Shown: positions 1-8,514, counted from the first letter of the stretch. The stretch: 64,000 bases of DNA from Acetatifactor muris (GCF_024623325.1 NZ_JANJZD010000008.1:1-64000), one strand, 5' to 3'. The notes: a model not told the origin generated them from the letters alone. Program-made: numbers and translations.

Positions 1-96
1 CACTCCTGCCGCTCCTTTGTTCCTTACGACTTGCAGATATGCCGCATTGAGATTATCTTTACTTAATATCTGCTCCATGAGACTACTTGTGTCCAT
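1..96 (-). CDS. ltrA: Group II intron reverse transcriptase/maturase, N-terminal 32 codons
   Basis: The start ATG is at 96 with AAAGGAAA upstream, and the frame is open to the window edge. The 32 visible residues begin MDTSSLMEQILS and end with RNKGAAGV, the conserved N-terminal block of LtrA-type intron-encoded proteins (normally followed by DGM). These proteins act as maturase and reverse transcriptase for splicing and retrohoming of their intron. Only the start is visible, so integrity cannot be judged. The position about 480 bases into the intron fits an ORF placed in domain IV. Confidence 0.85.
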   Translation of the reverse strand, partial: MDTSSLMEQILSKDNLNAAYLQVVRNKGAAGV

Positions 97-577
97 GCGT
101 TGTTTCCTTTCTTCCCCTTTTGCCTTTGCCTCCTTTGAAGTCATCGACAGGCGTTATGCTCCGGCTACGAAGTGGAACGTACTTCAACTGATTGATTGTT
201 CAGCCCTTCGCTCCATTCCCATTACAGGAACTTCCCTGCTACTATGGCTTCTGCTGACTTCTCACAGTTCGTTGTTACTACGGCTAATGAGACCGCCTGT
301 GAGACCTCCCCAGTTAAGGCGCAGTATCTTTCCCCTCACCTATCCGCCGCATTTACTGGTACTTCCGGCAACTTTTGGACTTCATCTTCTTTTGCAGACT
401 TATCCGTATTTCCCAGCCTTTTATGCGGTTCCTGTCCGTCGGACCAAGGGTTTGCTTACAGCTTCTTTCAGATTCCATCTCGCGGTGGACACCCTTGCTG
501 TTCAGCTATGTGTTTCCTCGTTGCCCAGGCACACTCGGGACTTTCACCCGTTAGATTACTGCCCATGCTGGGCAAAC
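1..577 (-). mobile_element. Group II intron, class C type, 5' part (runs off left edge)
   Basis: The minus strand from 577 leftwards reads GTTTGCCCAGCATGGGC followed by GGGTGAAAGTCCCGAGTG, the typical start and domain I of a bacterial group II intron, and leads into a reverse-transcriptase start codon at 96. About 316 bases of it recur at 30087-30402 with about two mismatches. The intron starts four T residues after a terminator hairpin (582-611). Insertion right behind a Rho-independent terminator is the known habit of class C introns, and the RT N-terminus also looks class C. Domains V and VI and the 3' end lie outside the window. The exact 5' base is inferred from the divergence of the two copies upstream of GCTTTT. 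Confidence 0.88.
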
Positions 578-611
578 AAAAGCGAGGCTGACCAGTTGAC
601 GGCCGCCTCGC
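578..611 (-). terminator. Rho-independent terminator used as intron target
   Basis: On the minus strand a 7-bp stem GCGAGGC/GCCTCGC (605-611 with 582-588) is followed by TTTT and then the intron. It lies about 190 bases downstream of the surface-protein gene and would terminate that transcript. A second hairpin, GACGAGT/ACTCGTC, lies near 650-675 without a T run. Confidence 0.75.
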
Positions 612-800
612 AGAATTCTTTCTTCGCCTGGTCATTTTTTATTTTACCGACGAGTCAGAACCGTCACTCGTCATCATTTGGCGAAGGAAAGTAGAAAATT
701 CTATTTCTTCATTCTTTTTATCATACGGAAAACAGGCCAATTTATCAAGACCATACTCTAACTATTCTCATCTATTTCTGTATGTCTTTTTCATTTATTT

Positions 801-3374
801 TTATACTTTTTCTTCCTGCATTTCTTCTTTTTCCTCTCTTTTTTTGACAGCGAAAACAGCCAGTGTAATATTGATTACCATATATAAAAGCATTAATATA
901 GTCCATCTGTCAATAAAGATCATGGGGTTGCGCATATTTTCTGTCAAAATGAATGTGATAACTGCCAATATCACAGGAAGAATACTCAGAATTCTTATCA
1001 AACCATGCCTTTTCAAATCATTTTCGTGCTCATCTGCTTCCTCTCCATTCTTTAACGCCTTCTCTTCATCCCCTTTTCCTTCCCTTGTAAAATAGGATAT
1101 CAGCAAAGCCAGACTGATGATTGCAGTAAGAATCGTGAGAATCAGATTCAGCAAAGCCCATGCCGGAGAACCGCTTTCCCTGCCTGCCAGCGGAATGTTC
1201 CTGTCACCTATATCTGACGATTCAGACTCCTCTGCAGGGGCTGGCATGGATACAGGTTCTTCATACAATATCGCCGATTCCACAGGCTGCTTTTCTGCAG
1301 CGGGCATATCTGAAACCGTCGGTTCCACAGGCACAATCTGTGCCTTTACAGGCAGTATTGTTTCCGCAGGTGGTATAGTCCATACAGGTGTCAGCGGTAT
1401 AGCTGACTGCCGTTCCGGTGTCGGTTCCGGCGTTGGCTCTGCTGTCGGCTTCGGCGTTGGCTCTGCTGTCGGCTTCGGCGTCGGTGTTGCTTCCGGCTCT
1501 GTCGTCGGCTCCGGCGTTGGCTCTGCTGTCGGCTCCGACGTCGGCTCTGCTGTCGGTTTCGGCGTCGGTTCTGCTGTCGGCTCCGGCGTCGGCTCTGCTG
1601 TCGGCTCCGGCGTCGGCTCTGCTGTCAGCTCCGGCGTTGGTGTTGCTTCCGGCTCTGTCGTCGGCTCCGGCGATGGCTCTGCTGTCGGCTCCGGCGTCGG
1701 TGTTGCTTCCGGCTCTGTCGTCGGCTCCGGCGTCGGCTCTGCTGTCGGCTCCGGCGTCGGTGTTGCTTCCGGCACAACAATTTCCTGCCATTGTGCCGTT
1801 ACTATGATATTACCCTTTTCATCTGGTTCACCGATATCCCATCCGACAAAAGCAAATCCATCTCGTATTGGGTCCGCGGGATGTTTCTTCGGAATTTCTT
1901 CCCGCTCCAAATTCTCTTCTGTCTGATAAATCGTGTCATCATAACCACTTACCCAGATAACAGTACAATTTCTTTCATCCGGATGTTCCGTGTTATCTGG
2001 TTCAGGTGTCCTGTTTCCATCCTGTGAACCGCCTGCAGGTTCCAGCACAATAATTGTCTCACTGTCACTGGGCTTCTCACCCTCACAGTTCTCAAAATCT
2101 ACCATTACTGTATTGGTAACCTCGTCTGCCTCAAAATCACGATCTATTCTTACAGTAAGCTTCAGTATGGCTTCACTGCCTGCCTCAATTTTACCTATCT
2201 GGTATACGCCATCTTTCGGTTCAATCTTTTCATTGTTCAGCTCCGCCATCATGAGAACCAGTCCCTTGGGCAGATAATCTGTCACTGTCACCTTCCTTGC
2301 GTCCAGTCTGCTTTTATTCGTTACTGTCACAGTATATACAACTGTCTCCCCTGCCTCCACGATCTTCCTCTGAGCTTCCTTGTTCACCGTCAGCTCCGGT
2401 ACTGCCATCTCTGTGCCATCATCCATCGCAGTATGCCTCTCTACACCGTCACCTTCCCCTGAGACCACATTATACACTCGTTCCAGAACATTCTGTTTTG
2501 CCTTATCATAGTCATCCTTTGTCAGTATATGGCTGGCCTTCACTGTAATTGTCTCACGGGCAGGTACCTCGGCCACAAGCCTGCCCGTCCCTGTCCTTCC
2601 TTCATATTCCAGAATCACATCCTCCATGGCTGTGTCCGTCAATGTCACACGACATGCAGAATATCTGCTGATATTGCTGATTCTGATATCCCATGTGATA
2701 AGGTCACCTGCCTGTGCGGGCTTACTTGATGTCCCCAGCTTCGACGTGCGTACTTTCTCAAGTACAATCTCTTTACTGTCATCTTCTTTATAGGTATTTG
2801 TAACAGATCTCGTCACTCCCGATGCTATAGAGCCAACAGACAGTATAATAACATTTCCGTCCGCTTTCCCGGAAGAGGGCTCTGCAGAATAAATATAGCC
2901 GTCCACATCACAGTTCTCAGTAATTGTAATTCTGCTGCTCTCACCTTTATTGTAAAAATACGGTACTTTCCATGTCACAGTCCCTGTATTCACTTCCACC
3001 TTTTCTGCATTATCCAATGTCAGAGTCTCACAGGCGGCAAGCATTCCTTCTGTAGGAGAATCACATATAACTTCCCATTGAATGGAAAAATTCTGCGGAA
3101 TTTCTTTCAGTCCCACAAATATTTTCTTAAACGTCATTTCTTTTGTTTCTACAATTCTTTTTTCACAGATGTCAGCATTTCCTGCTCCTGTACTATCCGG
3201 CTCAGTCTCCTCCGCTGTGCCCCCTTTCATCTCATATAAAACGGGCGAATTAATCTCCGTTTCATTCCAGTCCTCGGAGCGCTCCATGGAAAAAGCAGTT
3301 ATTGAACTAAAACCAAACAGCAGAACAAGAAGCAGTGCAAAGACGCTCCTGCCCAAATTTTTTTTGAACTTCAT
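801..3374 (-). CDS. Large secreted membrane-anchored surface protein with DUF11-like domains and a PTPEP repeat stalk
   Basis: This 857-residue protein starts with a signal peptide (about 1-30, LLLVLLFGFSS core). Two DUF11/isopeptide-type beta domains follow (about 200-310 and 325-435, the second around TVNKEAQRKIVEAGETVVYTV), then a short InlB/beta-repeat-like module (about 470-530, ending FAFVGWD). Residues about 540-655 are a low-complexity stalk of (A/T)EPTPEPT units. The C-terminus has about three membrane segments (near 740-760 and 785-845) and a charged tail instead of an LPXTG sorting signal. It is probably an extracellular adhesin or wall-spanning stalk anchored in the membrane. The ligand is unknown. 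The start is supported by AAGGAAGGAAAG upstream. The stalk DNA is a tandem repeat likely to vary in length between strains. Confidence 0.8.
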   Translation of the reverse strand: MKFKKNLGRSVFALLLVLLFGFSSITAFSMERSEDWNETEINSPVLYEMKGGTAEETEPDSTGAGNADICEKRIVETKEMTFKKIFVGLKEIPQNFSIQWEVICDSPTEGMLAACETLTLDNAEKVEVNTGTVTWKVPYFYNKGESSRITITENCDVDGYIYSAEPSSGKADGNVIILSVGSIASGVTRSVTNTYKEDDSKEIVLEKVRTSKLGTSSKPAQAGDLITWDIRISNISRYSACRVTLTDTAMEDVILEYEGRTGTGRLVAEVPARETITVKASHILTKDDYDKAKQNVLERVYNVVSGEGDGVERHTAMDDGTEMAVPELTVNKEAQRKIVEAGETVVYTVTVTNKSRLDARKVTVTDYLPKGLVLMMAELNNEKIEPKDGVYQIGKIEAGSEAILKLTVRIDRDFEADEVTNTVMVDFENCEGEKPSDSETIIVLEPAGGSQDGNRTPEPDNTEHPDERNCTVIWVSGYDDTIYQTEENLEREEIPKKHPADPIRDGFAFVGWDIGEPDEKGNIIVTAQWQEIVVPEATPTPEPTAEPTPEPTTEPEATPTPEPTAEPSPEPTTEPEATPTPELTAEPTPEPTAEPTPEPTAEPTPKPTAEPTSEPTAEPTPEPTTEPEATPTPKPTAEPTPKPTAEPTPEPTPERQSAIPLTPVWTIPPAETILPVKAQIVPVEPTVSDMPAAEKQPVESAILYEEPVSMPAPAEESESSDIGDRNIPLAGRESGSPAWALLNLILTILTAIISLALLISYFTREGKGDEEKALKNGEEADEHENDLKRHGLIRILSILPVILAVITFILTENMRNPMIFIDRWTILMLLYMVINITLAVFAVKKREEKEEMQEEKV
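1415..1770 (-). repeat. Tandem repeat encoding the EPTPEPTA stalk
   Basis: About 355 bases built from 12- to 24-base degenerate units (plus strand GGCTCTGCTGTCGGCTCCGG and variants) encode the Pro/Glu/Thr stalk of the surface protein. It is in frame throughout. It is not a CRISPR array, because there are no unique spacers. Confidence 0.85.
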
Positions 3375-3426
3375 ATTTTCTTTCCTTCCTTTGATTTTTT
3401 ATTCTGAGAAAGACTTTCTGACTTGA

Positions 3427-3472
3427 AAAAGAAAAATGCTCTGACTCAGCCGAATCGACTTAATCAGAGCAT
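3427..3472 (-). terminator. Terminator after the EF-hand gene
   Basis: On the minus strand the stem ATGCTCTGA/TCAGAGCAT (3464-3472 with 3436-3444) is followed by TTTTTCTTTTT. It lies about 100 bases downstream of the stop at 3573 and upstream of the surface-protein gene, separating the two transcripts. Confidence 0.75.
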
Positions 3473-3535
3473 AACACAAAATTCTTTACTTGTCATTGGA
3501 CGTTTAGTCCAAAATACACTGCTTTATAAATTATC

Positions 3536-3574
3536 AGATAACAGTTCAAACAGGACCTTAGCAAAATGTTATCT
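3536..3574. repeat. Palindromic GATAACAGTTC element at a gene 3' end
   Basis: AGATAACA (3536-3543) pairs with TGTTATCT (3567-3574). The sequence GATAACAGTTCAAACAGG is nearly identical to one at 25969-25986, which also overlaps a stop codon. It may be a dispersed 3'-end hairpin. There is no T run. Confidence 0.45.
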
Positions 3575-4829
3575 ATGCCTGAGCATAATATTTCGCCACA
3601 TCCACATGCTGTACAGTACCCACATTTCCGTTCTCATACAGAAATACTCCCGTATTCCGGATGGCCCCTCTGGTCTGACCCTCCTGTCCTTTCAGGGTGA
3701 AATCTGTGGCGGCATTCTGCAGGCAGATTGCACCTACTCCCTTGTCAGCCAGCCGATACAGCACATCGTTTCCATTTTCGTCCTTACACCATATTTTCAG
3801 CTTACTCCAGATAGCGTCATTTTCATCTATCCATCCATTCCCGTCCTCATCGTATGCCGCCAAATCCGCAAAGCCGTTTCCGCTGGAAGTGCCGAACAAC
3901 TCGCTTCCATCATTGATCACTCCGTCTCCATTTTTGTCCAGAGCCAGATATCCGCTTCCTTTTCCCAATTGTGACACTTCATCCTTCTCGCCGTCTCCGT
4001 CAATATCAAAATAAAATGTCTGATCCGACAGTTCCGCCACATCTGTATCCAGATTAATCACCAGAGGGTCACACATGGTAAATGACATTAAATGCAAGTC
4101 CTCTTCGTAATACTGCTGAAAAGAACGGCTCATACCCACATTTACATTAAAATTGATTTCTCTGCCATCTGCTGTCCGCACAGTACCCACCGTGGAAAAA
4201 TTCGTGGCTTCCGTCTCCGTCTGACTCACAGCCTTATTGTAGTTCAACACTTTCAGAGTCTGCGTACGTGTTCCCTTTTCCAGACTCCCGGAACCGTTCT
4301 GATAAAACTGTCCGTTGGAATTGTTGACATATTCCTGCCCATTGTTCTGCCAATCTCTGGATATCTGGCTGTCGACTGTCTGAATACCATTATTCTGCAT
4401 CCACTGGTTCAGCCGATTCCTTCTGGCAGAGAACAGCAAATCAAATATATAACGTATAGTTGTCTGTCGAATACTGGCCAGTGTTTGACTGGCCGGCGTT
4501 CTCACCGACACACTGGAACCTGTCTGCAGACGATTCTGCCAATCCTGAAGAGATGCCGCTGACTGCTGTACATTTTCCTTCGCTTCCTCTGCGTTGTTAC
4601 CCGCGCCTTCTCCGGGTGTGTTGATGCCTTCCTTCTTTCCGGCATCTGAACCTGTATTTCCTGCACTTCCCGTATTTTCACCTACTGCGGTATGCAGCGC
4701 ACCATTTCCATCCGTCAGCTCCTGGTGATAGTTCAATATTGCAAAACGTCTGAATATAGTGGTAGTCGACCGATAGCTTCTGGCAGACTCCATTCCCACT
4801 GTACTGGAATCGATCTTCAATTTTTTCAC
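3573..4829 (-). CDS. EF-hand/dockerin-like calcium-binding protein, function unknown
   Basis: A 418-residue protein. The N-terminal 60 residues have no signal peptide. Residues about 50-90 are a Gly/Asn/Glu-rich linker, and about 85-260 is a domain I do not recognise. From about 265 on there are three calcium-loop motifs: DIDGDGEKDE, DKNGDGVINDGSE and DEDGNGWIDENDA. The pattern SELFGTSSGNGFADLAAYDEDGNGWID is typical of RTX/VCBS-associated calcium-binding domains, found in many Lachnospiraceae proteins of unknown role. It is a single gene with its own terminator downstream and a 280-base structured leader upstream. The ATG at 4829 follows GAGGGGTGAAAAA. How such a protein would reach the surface without a signal peptide is open. 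Confidence 0.75.
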   Translation of the reverse strand: MKKLKIDSSTVGMESARSYRSTTTIFRRFAILNYHQELTDGNGALHTAVGENTGSAGNTGSDAGKKEGINTPGEGAGNNAEEAKENVQQSAASLQDWQNRLQTGSSVSVRTPASQTLASIRQTTIRYIFDLLFSARRNRLNQWMQNNGIQTVDSQISRDWQNNGQEYVNNSNGQFYQNGSGSLEKGTRTQTLKVLNYNKAVSQTETEATNFSTVGTVRTADGREINFNVNVGMSRSFQQYYEEDLHLMSFTMCDPLVINLDTDVAELSDQTFYFDIDGDGEKDEVSQLGKGSGYLALDKNGDGVINDGSELFGTSSGNGFADLAAYDEDGNGWIDENDAIWSKLKIWCKDENGNDVLYRLADKGVGAICLQNAATDFTLKGQEGQTRGAIRNTGVFLYENGNVGTVQHVDVAKYYAQA

Positions 4830-5110
4830 CCCTCAATGTCCACCCATTCTGCCTCGCCTGCATTTCCGTTCCTCCCTGACACGGTTTTGCCGCTTTTCAG
4901 AACTTTTTATGGTTTTCCTTCCTGGTCCCGCTGCCAGCTTCTTTGTCCAATCCCTGTACCCAAAGCAGACACCGCATCTGCGGCATAAAAAAATGGCACT
5001 CAGGCAGGAAACTCCTTTTCCTGCATAAATACCATCCGTGGTGTCCATATATGTTATACTCGGCGCAGTCGGCCTAACTGCTTCCCTGTACTTACTATAT
5101 CGACACAAAA
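4830..5110 (-). other. Structured leader upstream of the EF-hand gene
   Basis: About 280 bases contain a hairpin GCAGGAAAAGGAGTTTCCTGC (near 4998-5018) followed by CTGAGTGCCATTTTTTT, then a second hairpin CCGCAGATGCGG. An open frame of 91 codons crosses it, but it has an unusual Cys/Arg composition and no good ribosome-binding site, so I did not call it. The hairpin plus T run could be an attenuator. I compared it with c-di-GMP and other common riboswitch cores and saw no match. Confidence 0.35.
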
Positions 5111-5144
5111 AATTCTTTCTTTAGAAGCTATTGGCAATAACTTC
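5111..5144 (-). terminator. Weak terminator-like hairpin after the SseB-domain gene
   Basis: On the minus strand GAAGTTATT/AATAGCTTC (5136-5144 with 5124-5132, one mismatch) is followed by AAAGAAAGAATTTTTT. The stem is A/T-rich and the T run is displaced, so termination is only possible. Confidence 0.35.
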
Positions 5145-5147
5145 CTA

Positions 5148-5639
5148 TTACTTTCTTTTTTCCGCCATCTGTTTTGCCTGAGCCGCCTTTGCGGACATAA
5201 TTCCCGCCAGCATCTCTCTGGGGACAATCAGATTGGATCCGGCAGGATTAATCACAACTCCCAGCGCCGGGCAAATGTTCCCCTTTGCATCTCTGCGCAG
5301 TACCATGGCGGCATATTCCTCCAGCTTCAGCGCAAACACAGGAAACTTCTTATTCTTCTCCTGCCACTTTTCATACTCGGCCCTGTCTGTAAAAGCCATG
5401 AAAAATCTGGCCCCATCCGGCGTATTCAGCATGGGAAACTGGACTTTGCTGCCCGGCGCAACCACCGGCTTGCCTTCTGCATTCTCCTCAGGCGCCGGTT
5501 CCACAATAGCCGGTGACAGTAAGTCTGCTTTCAGCAGTTCACCCACAAACATATTGCGGTGTTCCGGTGTATCCTCTGCTTTCATCAGTTCAATCGAACC
5601 CACCAGCATTGGGTTTGATACAGATTTATTGAATTCCAT
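5148..5639 (-). CDS. SseB N-terminal domain protein
   Basis: A 163-residue protein with no signal peptide. The stretch FPMLNTPDGARFFMAFTDRAEYEKW followed by a small beta/alpha region and PAGSNLIVPREML matches the SseB N-terminal domain (DUF of 'enhanced serine sensitivity' proteins). The molecular role of that domain is not established. It is sometimes linked to secretion or serine metabolism. Start at 5639 is supported by AAAGGAG seven bases upstream. The gene stands alone, downstream of a palindrome-rich repeat that carries an extended -10 motif TGGTATAAT pointing at it (5724-5729). Confidence 0.75.
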   Translation of the reverse strand: MEFNKSVSNPMLVGSIELMKAEDTPEHRNMFVGELLKADLLSPAIVEPAPEENAEGKPVVAPGSKVQFPMLNTPDGARFFMAFTDRAEYEKWQEKNKKFPVFALKLEEYAAMVLRRDAKGNICPALGVVINPAGSNLIVPREMLAGIMSAKAAQAKQMAEKRK

Positions 5640-5704
5640 AATTTCTCCTTTTCCTTATGAGTAAAATTTGTTAAATATATATCCTTCGTTGTTACCGGGC
5701 TTGC

Positions 5705-5872
5705 ATTCTGCGCATGCAGAATCATTATACCATGTGCGCAGAAAATCAAGCGGCTCCGAAGGAGACATTTGATTTTCAAGCCATGGGGAGCCGGTATAAT
5801 GCGCCACGCAGTGGCGGCAAGTCAGCTTATGCTGGCTTGAATTCTGCGAATGCAGAATCATTATACCATGTG
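5705..5872. repeat. Palindrome-rich repeat cluster with promoter-like motifs
   Basis: A 32-base unit starting ATTCTGCG occurs at 5705-5736 and 5841-5872 with one mismatch. Each begins with the palindrome ATTCTGCGCATGCAGAAT and contains, on the minus strand, TGGTATAAT (extended -10). Between them are three more hairpins: GAAAATCAA/TTGATTTTC with inner CTCC/GGAG (about 5741-5780), GCCAC/GTGGC (5803-5815) and CAGC/GCTG (5823-5834). GGTATAAT also occurs on the plus strand at 5793-5800. It looks like a multi-copy intergenic element, and its minus copy may drive the SseB-domain gene. Confidence 0.6.
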
Positions 5873-5928
5873 TCTCCGTTTTCGGCTACAAAAAAATAAA
5901 TCACCAGCAGTTACTGCGGAAGCGCCTT

Positions 5929-6729
5929 TCATTCCTTTTCTCCCACAAACAGTAAATGGTTCGTCATACCAAGCAGCTCCGGCTTTTCACAGATATAAAA
6001 GTGATAACGGAGATACTGTGCGTAATCCTCGTCGCTCATTTCATTGATCCTGGTCGCCAAAAGCTCGCTTGCACCGTCAGATGCGACTTCGTATAATACG
6101 TTGATACCACCGTCGGCAAGGAGCTTTCTTGCAGCATCAACCGTATGGAACACAAAGGGAAAGTCGTTGAGCCTGAATGTTTCCTTATCGTAGTCACCCT
6201 TTGAAAAGTAATTCCCATTGTATACAAGCTCAGTAAGAAAAACAAAGTCGTTGGAAATAAAAGCAAAGAAAATCTTGCCGCCGTCTTTGCAGACTCGTTT
6301 TGCTTCACTGATACATTTCTGCTTGTCCGCATCACTTTTCAAATGATAAAGCGGGCCGAAGAGAAGCACAATGTCAAAGGTCTTATCCGCATAACGTGTC
6401 AGCTCAAGCGCGTTGCCCTGAACAAGGTCGATCTTATCTTCGGGTTTAAGCTTTTTTCTGAAGGCGGCAATATTGGCGTCAGCAAGCTCAAGCGCCGATA
6501 CTTCATATCCCCTGCGGGCAAAATAGATGCTATATTCGCCTGCGCCTGCGCCGATATCGAGTATCTTATCGCCCTCTTTCAGGTATTTATCTATGTAATG
6601 AACGGTAGTCAGAAATTCAACCCTTGCGGCTTTCGAATGATTGAGCCTGCTGTCTTCGTTGAAGATATCGTATGTTCTGTTCACACGTTCACTTTCGTTT
6701 TCTATTTTTGCGAGTTTGTTAAAGTCCAT
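5929..6729 (-). CDS. Class I SAM-dependent methyltransferase
   Basis: A 266-residue cytosolic protein. Motif I ILDIGAGAGEYS (about 57-68) binds S-adenosylmethionine. It is followed by the acidic end of beta-2 (VSALELA), a motif II-like stretch DIVLLFGPLYHL (about 120-131) and a post-motif region CKDGGKIFFAF. This is the Methyltransf_11/25 fold. The GPLYHL signature is common in small-molecule or antibiotic-resistance-like methyltransferases of Firmicutes, but the substrate cannot be read from the sequence. Start at 6729 follows AAAGGAGAGAA. It is a single gene. The 270 bases upstream hold no other gene. Confidence 0.82.
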   Translation of the reverse strand: MDFNKLAKIENESERVNRTYDIFNEDSRLNHSKAARVEFLTTVHYIDKYLKEGDKILDIGAGAGEYSIYFARRGYEVSALELADANIAAFRKKLKPEDKIDLVQGNALELTRYADKTFDIVLLFGPLYHLKSDADKQKCISEAKRVCKDGGKIFFAFISNDFVFLTELVYNGNYFSKGDYDKETFRLNDFPFVFHTVDAARKLLADGGINVLYEVASDGASELLATRINEMSDEDYAQYLRYHFYICEKPELLGMTNHLLFVGEKE

Positions 6730-7002
6730 TTCTCTCCTTTCCTGTATATTTATTCTGATTCATATCATACCCTTCCAACTATGTAGGATAGGACAGGTTT
6801 TTTAGTTTTTTGCCCACATAACAAATTAATATAATGTTCTCTTCATATTCCGGAACGAAAAAGGATGCGGAAAAAATTCTCCACGCCTTAGCCAAAGTTC
6901 TTCATAAGTCTGAACCTGAAATAAATCTTCCCTTTTTAATATACATTCTATGGCATGCTTTTTTAACTGGTTTTTCTCATATATATTAACCACGCTTACA
7001 TG

Positions 7003-7413
7003 CTACTCATCTTCATACAAAGAAGTGAGAATACCGTCTATAGATTCCTGCTCCCATTTCTCGTCCAATCCTATACTCAGCATAACAGAATCATTTAAAT
7101 ATGCCTCAGTTCCACCTTTCAGGCTTTCCCCGTCCACGCTGACCTCATACTCATCTTCCGGATGATAAGTGATACGTTTTCCCCAAAAGCTGAGATACAG
7201 TCTCTGGTATTCCCTGTCTGCAGTCGCCAGCCACTTTTCCAGGGGATATTTGTCTGACCTCAAATACAATATTTCGTCGTCGGGAACAGATACCTCTTTA
7301 GCTGGATATTTCCTTTTCAAAGTACTATAGATATCTAAAAAATTCCTTATTTTACAGTCAATCTTATGCGGGTCCTCCTGCCCGGCCTTCCAAGATTTTT
7401 CATTTAAATACAT
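7003..7413 (-). CDS. Hypothetical protein, third gene of a DUF262/ATPase module
   Basis: 136 residues, acidic, with no signal peptide or membrane segment. I do not recognise a domain. Visible features are a KYPAKEVSVPDDEILYLRSDKYPLE stretch and a Tyr-rich centre (REYQRLYLSFWGKRITYHPEDEYEVSV). Start at 7413 is supported by AAGGGGG six bases upstream. It begins 9 bases after the ATPase stop, so it is translated from the same transcript. The context suggests an accessory subunit of that module, but this is inference. Confidence 0.65.
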   Translation of the reverse strand: MYLNEKSWKAGQEDPHKIDCKIRNFLDIYSTLKRKYPAKEVSVPDDEILYLRSDKYPLEKWLATADREYQRLYLSFWGKRITYHPEDEYEVSVDGESLKGGTEAYLNDSVMLSIGLDEKWEQESIDGILTSLYEDE

Positions 7414-7422
7414 TTTTCCCCC

Positions 7423-8514
7423 TTATACCAATTCGTATAACGCCTTATCCCATTCATCGAAGAAGCCAGCCGGCCAACGGTCCAGCCGGCCATCCTGCAA
7501 AATTTCAGGATGAATACATTTATGACGGTAGCCGTCCGCAAAATCCTTATAAAAAAAGGAAAGTATTGTTTCTTCTTTGGATAACACCCGATTTTTAACT
7601 GCCAGACGTACCCCATTTAAAATGTGGTCACTGTGTGTCTCGGCAATTACCTGCACACCTCCCATCCCCACACGGGCAATCAATTCTCCCAATGCTCTCT
7701 GCCCTGCAGGATGTATGTGTGCCTCAGGATTCTCGATAATGATAATATCACCTTTCTTTGCTGAAACAAGCGCAATCATCAGAGGAAGTACATAAGTGAT
7801 ACCAAATCCTACATTTATACTCTTATATGACTTTGTCTTCTCCCGTCCTTCCACGAATTCATAGCGCACTTCTGACTTTCTTAACTGCATATTTACAGCC
7901 ACCTGCGGGGAAATACCAGGAGAAATTCTGTCCATCCAGACTTTTGTCTGATTCCCCAGTGAATTCCCCATTTTATCAGGCAGAACCACATTCTCATTTT
8001 CCACGGCATCATCCCAATGATAATTGAGATACTGTAAAGCATATTCCCCGTCGTTCCCAAACTCTTTGCTGTTTATTTCCTCTTCATTTCTGATTCGATA
8101 TAAATCCTGTGGCGGAATACGATATGCCGATAAATAGCTGAAATATTTTCCAAAGAGTTCCGAATCTATATTTTTCTCATTTCTATTTATAACAGGAAGG
8201 AAATCCGAATCCGGCAAATATTGAAACGTCCATGAATGCTCTCCTTTGCCATCTCCATAGCCTAATTCAATCATTTCTTCTTCTGCTCTCTCATACAAAA
8301 CATCCTGACCACTTCCCAGTAAAACATAATCCCCATTCAGATGTAATCCTTTTATACCGTCATTTTTTAATGCAGATTGTCTTAGCAATAACAGGCTTTG
8401 AATCATAGTTGATTTCCCCATACTGTTAATTCCCGATAGAATATTAACAGACTTTAGAGGGAGCTCAAAGTTCTCAAAACATTTAAAGTTTTTCACTGTT
8501 ACTTTATTTATCAT
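7423..8514 (-). CDS. AAA/ABC-type ATPase with DUF3696 C-terminus
   Basis: 363 residues. The N-terminus has the RecF/SMC-like beginning VTVKNFKCFENFELPLKSVNILSG and a Walker A GINSMGKST (about 28-36). A Walker B IIIIENPEAHIHP (about 256-268) follows, with the switch histidine AETHSDH after it. The end (YRHKCIHPEIL through RWPAGFFDEWD) is the DUF3696 domain. This is the OLD/AbiEii-like ATPase class often found in anti-phage operons. Its ATG overlaps the stop of the upstream DUF262 gene by four bases (ATGA), so the genes are translationally coupled. The gene itself is intact. The nuclease or effector partner would be the DUF262 protein, which is broken here. Confidence 0.82.
   Translation of the reverse strand: MINKVTVKNFKCFENFELPLKSVNILSGINSMGKSTMIQSLLLLRQSALKNDGIKGLHLNGDYVLLGSGQDVLYERAEEEMIELGYGDGKGEHSWTFQYLPDSDFLPVINRNEKNIDSELFGKYFSYLSAYRIPPQDLYRIRNEEEINSKEFGNDGEYALQYLNYHWDDAVENENVVLPDKMGNSLGNQTKVWMDRISPGISPQVAVNMQLRKSEVRYEFVEGREKTKSYKSINVGFGITYVLPLMIALVSAKKGDIIIIENPEAHIHPAGQRALGELIARVGMGGVQVIAETHSDHILNGVRLAVKNRVLSKEETILSFFYKDFADGYRHKCIHPEILQDGRLDRWPAGFFDEWDKALYELV

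Noticed and set aside
17..694. 225-codon plus-strand frame
   Set aside because: It is the antisense of the group II intron RNA; the same frame reappears at 30043-30444 because the intron sequence is repeated.
1415..1770. Possible CRISPR array
   Set aside because: The repeats are coding, of varying unit length, with no unique spacers.
1117..1926. 269-codon Gly/Val/Ser-rich plus-strand frame
   Set aside because: Shadow of the PTPEP repeat on the minus strand, whose frame has a signal peptide and domains.
4900..5030. c-di-GMP or other common riboswitch
   Set aside because: I compared the core motifs and found none; only hairpins are present.
4833..5108. 91-codon minus-strand frame before the EF-hand gene
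   Set aside because: Cys/Arg-rich composition, no ribosome-binding site, and it crosses two hairpins; treated as leader.
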